This document shows, piece by piece, positions 56,729-64,000 of a stretch of 64,000 nt of DNA (its first letter is position 1; each line of letters starts with the position of its first letter). Origin of the DNA: Ischnura elegans (lineage: Eukaryota; Arthropoda; Insecta; Odonata; Coenagrionidae); the NCBI RefSeq assembly GCF_921293095.1, contig NC_060247.1, positions 108,705,111 through 108,769,110 on the forward strand, in the 5' to 3' direction. Position numbers and translations under genes: made by a program. The notes under the pieces are model-generated. The model was given only the letters and a program-made list of their open reading frames with translations. It ran no database searches and was not told where the DNA came from.

Positions 56729-58085
56729 TACATCTACATCTACATAATACCCTGCGAGCCACCTCTAGGGTGTTTGGCAGGGGGTGATCAATCACCAGCA
56801 TGCAGCATGCATTTGGACTCCCACATGCACACCACACCGTCCAAAAAACGTCCCGTATAATAACAAACTATACTACTATATGCTGTTAGAAATAGAATAG
56901 AAATTCAGAAACATGCTTTAAGTTTTACATAGGTTAGTAGGCTACACTACAAGTCATGCAATCTATTTACGAGTTCTATTGCTGCCGTTATAATCTCTTA
57001 TTGATCGTGGAAAAAATGACATTCGGAATCTGTCTGTTCTACAATCTATCTCTCTTATTTTATTTATATGATCTGATTTTCCGTAGTACGTTGGCGTCCG
57101 CAAGATATGGTTAACTTCGTCAGAAAAGACACTGCTCTTGAATTTATCTACATTAGACACATAAGTTATCGGGTTAACCTACATCCTACTTGTGAAGGCA
57201 GTTTGCTTATGAAGCTAGAATATGCAAAAAAAATGCTGTTAGAAATACCAGGAAAATTAAAAAAATATATATTCAGGAATACATGCATTACGTTAGCAAG
57301 CTACACTAACAGTCAACTGACCTATGTTTTTAGTTTCAACGCTGCCGTTACAGTCTCTTATTGACTGTGGAAAGAAACAACATTCTGAATCCATCTGTTC
57401 TACAGTCTATAAATCTTATTTAATTTTCATGGTCATCTCTACCGTAGTAGGTTGGCGTCCATAAAATGTGTCTAACTTCGTCGGGAAATAAACTGCTATT
57501 GAATTTACATTATCGGTTAAGTGCAGTTTTCAATCTACGACCGACATTGATTCTCATCCGAGGTGTTCTAAGAGGTCTTTAACACTATAAATAATATCAT
57601 TACGGTTTTCCGCTTACCTGGATGCTCTTCTTTGTAGACGTTCTAACTCTGATTGTAAGTGTTTTTCATGAGGATCCCAAGTACTGGCAGGGTATTCCAA
57701 ATCGAATCTAACGGGGGAGAAGTAGCTGATTTCTTCCATTTTATCGTCTCACTTTTCTAATATTATTTTATTAAAACCTAATTTATAATTAGCTTGACCT
57801 GTTATTTCACACATTTGTTAATTCCACGATAGATCATGATTGAGTCTCACTCCGAGGTATTTTACGGATTCTACATTCTAATTGAGTACACTGAATGAAA
57901 TTTCTATGACATGGGAAGTTACTTCTTCCAGACTCTCATTACTTCGCATTTTTACAAATTCAACTCTAGCTTCCACGGATCGCATCATGATTGGACTACA
58001 GTAAGGTCGTCCGTTAGTTCATCGCTATCTTAACTGATAAGGATTTCCCTGTACAATGCAGCGTCGTCTGCAAATATTGAAGTTT
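56729..58085 (-). mobile_element. CR1-like LINE copy with RT remnant and full 3' end
   Basis: Reads on the minus strand: FADDAALYREI (RT motif C, about 58075-58040), a VEFVKMRS-type region, LEYPASTWDPHEKHLQSE (near 57690), a C-terminus LRTPTYYGKSDHINKIREID then RMSFFPRSIRDYNGS (57090-56970), a 3' untranslated part, and the terminal hairpin and CTACATCTACATCTACATAATAC end at 56729. A stretch of the C-terminus and UTR (57160-57500) is present twice in diverged form. Frames are broken by many stops. Confidence 0.8.
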
Positions 58086-58266
58086 ACTCCCTCTCTTACT
58101 GTTTTTATTTACTGTCTGCTATTTTATTATGTTATCTCCGTTGATTCATGTCTTTAAGTGTAGGTCTTTAAGATTTAATGAAAAATTTTGTTTTTGTATA
58201 CTTTCTTCATGGCTTTTTTTTACAATGAATATGATGTTGATGGTTTGAGGCGTTACTTTATGGAAT

Positions 58267-58368
58267 TTATTCATATTGAATGAAAATTAAACTATGTTTT
58301 TAATAAAACTATGTTAAGCTACATTTTATGTGGAAAAACATAGTTTAATTTTCATTCAAAATGAATAA
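58267..58368. repeat. 35-base inverted repeat, short palindromic element
   Basis: Arms 58267-58301 and 58334-58368 are reverse complements with one mismatch (34 of 35), separated by 32 bases. The arms centre on GAATGAAAATTAAACTATG. It may be a very short MITE. No target duplication was confirmed. Confidence 0.75.
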
Positions 58369-58517
58369 GATTAGTTAATTGTTATTTTGCATTTAATTCT
58401 TAAAGAGCTACACTCCAAGAGACAAATCTACGTTAAAAATTGAGGTCAAGAGAAAATTTAAAAATATCATTTTATGTTATTTCCCGTATATGTTGGCGTG
58501 GTTACATCCCGAGAATC

Positions 58518-59188
58518 AATAGGGTACTTCATCAAAGAAAACGAAAGGCATTGATTGCGATTCGTTACCCACCATTAGTGTATTCATAATATACAAATTA
58601 TTTGGTTTTAGAAATACCGGTTTAGACGAGTGACAAGGGTCAGTTTTATCCTTATTTGAAAATGTGGAAAAACATAGTTTATGGCGCCCATGCGATGCCA
58701 CTCCACATGACGTCACAGGGACCTAGTTTATATACGAGTAGATAGGAGTTTTACATCGTCTAAGGTTACCAATGCATGCATGAGGCACAGAGCTCAGGAA
58801 AATATGTCTTAATAATCACCTATTAAAACTGGCTAAGGTCGGAAAGTTTTCTTCGTTTGATAAGGTATTAATAACCCTTATTTAAGCCAAGCGTTACCAG
58901 CTAGCATGGTATTCTGCTACCTGCTAGCATCCTGCGTCGTATCAGCGCTCAGAGCCTCACCCCAAAGTCACCTCACTTGCGGCAGCGGGAACCAGAACGA
59001 CGTCACACGGAGTTTTCCCGGCATTCATACTTACCCGTCGCGTTTTCGTGCGATTGAAAATTTTCACTTTTCATTTAATCAGGAAAAAAAGATATCGTCA
59101 TTTAAAAATCTAAAAGCGTGAAATACGTACTCCAGGATTAATAATCTTTCGATTTAAGCAATAAAAATATAATAGGAAACCATCCTAT
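58518..59188 (-). mobile_element. AATAGGGT-family transposon, copy 5, with foreign patch
   Basis: Inverted copy of the element at 4167 from AATAGGGTA at 58518 (five bases of the terminal repeat lost) to ATCCTAT near 59188. TGACGTCA is kept at 58708-58715. At 58662-58681 the family sequence AGGCCAGATTGG is replaced by a 20-base string identical to 58328-58347 in the neighbouring palindrome. Confidence 0.83.
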
Positions 59189-61261
59189 AGGCTGCGATGA
59201 TCGAAACATTTTTTCCATAGTGCGGAATCAAATTCAGGAGCGCACTCGTGTCGCATGCTCTCGGCGTCAGAGAAAAAGACGCCTCGCTGACCACTCCCTC
59301 TCTTCCCCTAGAATCCTCTTCCCCCCGAAACACCCCCCCCCCCCTTCCATTATACCCACGTCTTCCCAAGAGTATCTCCCGGCAGCTTCCCTTTTCTTCC
59401 TTGGCCTTTGAATTTGTCCATCCTCTTGAGACGAAGGGGTTATGACGCCGCTTGACCGCTTCCTCTTCAACCTCCGTCATGCAAGAAGATCCTTCCAACC
59501 CCTTCGCTCTCTTGCATCTGCCCTCTGTCCACCTCCACACAACTCTTCATCTTTCTCCTTCAAAATTTGTAAACATTTTTTCCCAGAATTTCCTTGAATT
59601 TTGCCGGTTAGGCTTATCTAAAGCTGTGCCATTTTCAAAATCGATTCCGGAAAGCTTAAAATTTTATCTAAAGCCAAGGAAAAGAGCTGAAAGGCAGCCG
59701 TTTTTGTAGATATGGTAAAGAAGTCATGTTGACCGATATTTTTCAGTCTTGGTAATGAAGCATGGGTACCTACATTCGAATCGATGTCATGAGCATTTTC
59801 TTTCCTCTTACTGGGAAAACCGTCTCCTGTAAAGTGTTGCTACTTCGGGAAGAAAACTCGAGCTGTATTTCTAAGTAAGCTGTGGTGCTATTTGCCCACA
59901 ATCCATCCACCACACACAACCCATATTTATCCCTTCTGCTCACTCTGAAAAACATTTTTTTTCTAAATTTGCTAAAATTCAGTTTCTTTCTTTTACCTTA
60001 ATCTATGCCAAGTTTTTTAAACAAATACTTGAAAGATTAAATTTTCCAGCAAACGAAATGAGCTGCAAGTCAATCAATTTTATGAAAAATTAGCTTGTGT
60101 GCTGACCAAAAAATGTAAAAATTGTTGTATGAAGTGTTGACCAAATTTTTTTGCATTCCTGATCGAGGATAAATGGAGAATTTTGTGAGAATTTTAATAT
60201 CTCGATGATTTCTCTTATTGAAAAAGTCGTCTTCGGTAAGGTAGGACTACTCAGGAGAAAAAATACTGAAATTGTATTTTGGGGGGGAATCGAATTTAAT
60301 CTCGGGGTATGGCAATACGTTGTTCTTATCAAAGCGTGTGGTATTGCAGTATTGCTATAAATATTACTTGCTTTCTTCGCCAGTTCAATTGGTCCATACT
60401 TGTCGCCACTTCGCGGATGCCACGAATAGCCTTCGTTGTTTGCATTTCCAGATTTCTTTTAGCTCGGTACGATAGCTTACCATTGGCTGTATTGTGCCTA
60501 TTATACACTAGTGTTTTAAATGTAGAACAGGAGCAGTGAATCGACTCTTTTCTAGTTACAAACCTTCCCAAGAGGTAATTGTTGCTCCAACATATTTTCA
60601 TAGCGCTCGCTGATTTGGACACGTCTCATGTGCAGTGCTCGCCTGATGGTATATCATGTATGTATATGATGGAGTGTAGTGGATGATCAAACTTCTCCTG
60701 AAAGGCCAGTTGCATTATTCCTTGGGGGTAATTAGCAGCATTGGGCAAATAATTTTCGTTAAGTGGCGTCATTCCAAATCCAAGCATTCCTCTCCTTTCG
60801 TTTTGGCTTTTGCCGTTAAATTTTTTCACTCTCCCACATTATTCCACATTAATGTATTAGAGCCCGCATGAGTTTTTGTGGCCTTCACGGCCCTCAAGTC
60901 ATGAATAGTGGACGACGAGTTGATGATCGAGTTTTTCATTTGCCTTGAACAATTTTCACAAAATGTAACTGATACGTATAACTTCAGGCTTGGCTATGTG
61001 AAACCTCTTCATATTGTAAATAAAAGAATAAAACTTTGTCTCAGGTCACCTGAAGATGTTACTACGTTACGAAACCCGGGTCGTGCCTAATTAAATACTT
61101 AAGTGAACCTTACAAATTTTTATTCTTTTATTTCCAATTGTCACAAACGCAATCAATGAAATAATTCAACAATCGATGAATGTAATTTCATGATAGAAAA
61201 AATACAAAATCGTATTTTATCGTACCAGGTCGATGAGAAATTTTGCAAATGAACATAAATC
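59189..61261. other. non-coding stretch, nothing recognised
   Basis: Poly-C run near 59332. A 128-codon minus frame at 59154-59540 partly overlaps the copy 5 transposon end and is low complexity; it is not called as a gene. Other short frames to 61090 are unassigned. Confidence 0.35.
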
Positions 61262-61458
61262 GCCGGCCTCGGTAGCCGTGGGGTGAATTCCTCGCCTGCC
61301 AAACAAGGTTGGTGTGCCGCCTGGGTAGGTTGCCCCAATCCAGAGCATTGTTGTTAGTGCTCGTATAATGGGTGAATTTTTTGAACACCCCGATGTAAAA
61401 TGGCCAATAGGTACTGTATTCAGTAGTATGGAAATAGATGTAACAAATAAAATAAATA
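61262..61458 (+). mobile_element. tRNA-derived SINE, B box damaged
   Basis: GCCGGCCTCGGTAGCCGTGG, CCTGCCAAACAAGG, CCTGGGTAGGTTGCCCC, then the body with CCCCGATGTAAAATGGCCAAT and a tail TAACAAATAAAATAAATA. The B-box region of the family has been deleted or rearranged. Same family as 24514 and 56281. Confidence 0.75.
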
Positions 61459-61765
61459 TGGTCTCGAGGAAAATCATTCCCTGCCAAAATTCGATTTCGT
61501 GAAAGGCCCCTAGGTGCTACTTCCATGTGGAAAGCTTAGGGATTAGTGGTCGGTTTTCATATTTGCGGAATTAAAATGCTTACACTAGAAATTTTAAAAT
61601 ATATTTTTAGTATTTAGACGGATTTTTTAGCATATTTTTTATAATAGCATTATATTTTCGTCTTCTATTACTTTCTCTGCGTTAATTGCTTTCGTTCATT
61701 TTTGTATTTCTTCAAATGCACTGCATGGCGCTGTGGCGAAGGCAACGAGCCTCGACTACTTTACC
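61459..61765. other. short non-coding stretch
   Basis: AT-rich DNA between the SINE and the hAT-type MITE; nothing recognised. Confidence 0.35.
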
Positions 61766-61773
61766 GCTACATT

Positions 61774-62041
61774 CAGGGCCGGATTTAGATGTAAAGAGAC
61801 CTTTGACTATTCCATTTATTATGCCCTTTGAGCCAGACACGTTGATATTAACCAATAGATTTTTTATGTTTGTTTATTAGCCCGGTGAGCAGAATTTCTC
61901 CTTGCTTTCGGTTCAGTGTTTTAGTTTTCACTGTTTTAGGAATAGTGTTATTTTAATTTAGTGAACAATTTGAATTTAGGTCCTTCTCGATCTTGAGCCC
62001 TTGGCTAAAGCCTGATTTGGCTATATGAAAATCCGGCCCTG
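61774..62041. mobile_element. hAT-type MITE
   Basis: 268 bases with terminal inverted repeats CAGGGCCGGATTT and AAATCCGGCCCTG (one base differs inside), flanked by a perfect 8-base direct repeat, GCTACATT, at 61766-61773 and 62042-62049. An 8-base duplication and CAGGGCCGG ends are diagnostic of the hAT superfamily. No coding capacity. Confidence 0.88.
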
Positions 62042-62049
62042 GCTACATT

Positions 62050-62620
62050 GCATCTACCTAATACGCTGGGGTGATTGGCAAGGGGTGATCAATCACCAGC
62101 ATGCAATAGGATTCCCACTTGCACACCACACACGGTACGTAAAACCGCACGCATAGTAAAAAATTATGCTACCACAACCATGCAAAAGAAAAACTTGCCA
62201 ACTTCTCATTAAGGTTATCTGCCAATAAACGAACATGCACACGAAACATGCTGTTAGAAATTTTGCTGTTAGAAAGTTTGCTGCAAAAAATGCTGTTAGA
62301 AACGAGAAAATTCAGAAACATGCATTAAGGTATACGTAAGTTAGTAGGCTACACAATGAGTCATCTAATCTATTGGTGAGTTCTAACGCTGCCGTTAAAA
62401 TGTCTAATCTTATTATTCGTGCAATAAAATACGTTCTGAATCTGTCTGATCTACAGTCTATCTCTCATTTTATTTATATGATCTGATCTACCGTAGTATG
62501 TTGGCGTTCGCAAGATATGGAAAAATTTGTCAGTAAATACACTGCTCTTTAATTTATCTAATGGGTGCATATTTTTCAGTCTACGGTCTGACCGAGATTC
62601 CCATCCGAGTGTACTTTTGT
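62050..62620 (-). mobile_element. CR1-like LINE 3' end, copy
   Basis: Minus-strand C-terminus LGWESRSDRRLKN, LDKLKSSVFTDKFFHILRTP, TYYGRSDHINK (62620-62455), followed by a 3' untranslated region like those at 37003 and 56729. The terminal hairpin at 62055-62100 is degenerate (TAATACGCTGGGGTGATTGG). Small internal duplications of GCTGTTAGAAA occur at 62250-62300. Confidence 0.75.
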
Positions 62621-64000
62621 CCACCTTTCCGCCGTTCCAGAAGCGGTCCCTTTGCCGCTCGTCTCCTGCCTTATGACGCGCCCTCTCTTTGCCTGCCTCT
62701 TTACGAAAAATGGTGTCCGGGAAACGAGCGTTTTTCCTCTTCCAGAAAAGGGCCCCTCCCTTCAATCATTACTTACCTCGCTGTAGAATATTTTGCCTTC
62801 TCCAAGATGACTCGGCATAAGCAGTGCTTCAATGCTCCCGCGACTCGGGAAGAAGAGGAGCGCAATTAATCACCAACTTGTAAGCTTTTACCCACGAACC
62901 TTGTAATTCCATTCAGCGAGGAATGGTTATTCAAGTCGGTTTCTCAGACGAGTGGTCCACTTTTGTCATACATCTCTGACGTCTTCCTCGCGCGGATGGG
63001 CGAACCACTTTCCTGGACGTAAGTTGCATTTCATCTTGGAAAAGCTACTCTCAAACTTTTCATTGTGATTAGAGTGGAGTCATAGTCTGTTTGTAGTAAA
63101 GGAAGGACTTCTAGAAAAATGCATTGCGTTATGGTTAAAAAAAATGTTTCCGTGTATTGAGCTATATTTTACGGAAAATTGCTTTTTAGCGATAATTTCA
63201 CTAATTAGATTTTTTCCTTGATGTCAATTTTATTTTCAAAAATTTCTTTGTAAACTTCTTTTGGTATTCTAGGGTAGAAAGTATAAAATTACATTTCATG
63301 CACTCATGAATCGATAAATAGTTATTTAAAAAAATTAAAAGAAAACGCCACTTCATCGTGAGATCAGAAAATTAGTTCGGCTTCTTGATGTGATACGAGT
63401 AAGCAGAATCTGCTACACCAAAAATACGTGAGAATGGGTTAAGCTATCACCAATTATCCTGACATTGATGTGGTAGGAAAATAATACAGAAAGAAAATGA
63501 GTTTCCCTGCATTTTACGGCTACATTCCGTAAACATATAAGGAAGTGTCTTGGAAAAATCATTTTTAGTTCTGAGCTCGAGCTAGGATCCCCATAATTAT
63601 TCTATTGAACAAATTAATTAGGAGTGCTTTAGCAAAGCTTGCATTTTAAACTCCAGATAGTCAGGCTTTTATGTAGATTGATCGATTAGGGACTGGTGGA
63701 AAGGTAGAATGGCAGAGGATGGCCGCATATGATATGCCTAGGGCTGGTTAAGGTTTTAAGCTTAAGAATTATGTAAGTGTTGAAGAGTAGGTGATAAGGA
63801 AATTTGGTGGAGAACCAGTCAAACCAATCTTCGGTTTGATGATGGATAATAATGATGCATATATTAAAACATTCCGCCTGGATTTTGGAGATCCTAGGTC
63901 AAGAGTCAGAGGCTGTATGATTACATACTTACTTTGGCGGTCAAAATTCGCTTTCATTCAGGGAAAATGTAACCGTTATTCACTCTGATGACGATGAACC
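62621..64000. other. non-coding stretch, nothing recognised
   Basis: A moderately GC-rich part at 62630-62860 has unassigned frames on both strands. The rest to the window end is AT-rich. The short frames at 63769-63988 overlap on both strands and have no family resemblance. Confidence 0.35.

Noticed and set aside
59154-59540. 128-codon minus-strand frame
   Set aside because: Rich in Gly, Arg and Glu from a purine-rich low-complexity tract opposite a C run, and partly within the transposon copy 5 end.
1-64000. CRISPR arrays, phage, operons and bacterial defence systems
   Set aside because: No spaced direct-repeat arrays, no Shine-Dalgarno-led gene clusters, and the genes present have introns and eukaryotic tRNA and transposon features.

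Overview
This window looks like nuclear DNA of an arthropod, most likely an insect with a large, repeat-rich genome. It is AT-rich, has spliced genes with very long introns, and contains eukaryotic transposons of almost every class. Nothing in it is bacterial or organellar. Species is inferred only at this broad level: the mitochondrial ribosomal protein S12 resembles its fly homologue (tko).

Only two protein-coding host genes are recognisable, and they are divergent neighbours. On the minus strand, 12590 down to 11759 holds the first three exons of a fumarylacetoacetate-hydrolase-domain protein (FAHD2-like) with a probable mitochondrial presequence. Its remaining exons are not seen in the 11.7 kb left of it. 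On the plus strand, mRpS12 has a 70-base coding part of exon 1 at 14198, a 10.4 kb intron filled with mobile DNA, and a final coding exon at 24676-25070. A palindromic NRF-1-type site lies between the two genes, which fits two nuclear genes for mitochondrial proteins sharing a control region. One intact tRNA-Gln(UUG) gene sits at 56197-56268, and a decayed tRNA-Glu-like sequence at 32355.

The rest is largely transposable elements. 1-11.7 kb: two copies of a non-autonomous transposon with AATAGGGT-type ends, two other MITEs and unexplained AT-rich DNA. 14-25 kb (mRpS12 intron): MITEs, two SINE types, a 157-base tandem duplication and a LINE remnant. 30-37 kb: a LINE 3' end, a 208-base palindromic insertion with an 11-base target duplication, and an inverted repeat resembling Penelope-like terminal repeats with a hammerhead-like core. 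38.1-42.8 kb: a 4.65 kb element with terminal inverted repeats over 600 bases long and a perfect 9-base target duplication, containing nested LINE reverse transcriptases. 46.8-48.4 kb: a LINE linker, a Penelope-type GIY-YIG remnant and another AATAGGGT element. 51.8-55.3 kb: an internally deleted Helitron with both ends preserved. 56-63 kb: tRNA-Gln, SINEs, LINE copies sharing a conserved 3' hairpin, a palindrome, a fifth AATAGGGT element and a hAT-type MITE.

The strongest host-gene call is mRpS12; the FAHD2 exon chain is also well supported because reading phase matches at each junction. Mobile element ends with target duplications (38125-42776, 51836-55267, 61774-62041, 10574-10807, 30564-30771) are read directly from the sequence. 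Superfamily names, ribozyme ideas and regulatory roles are inference.
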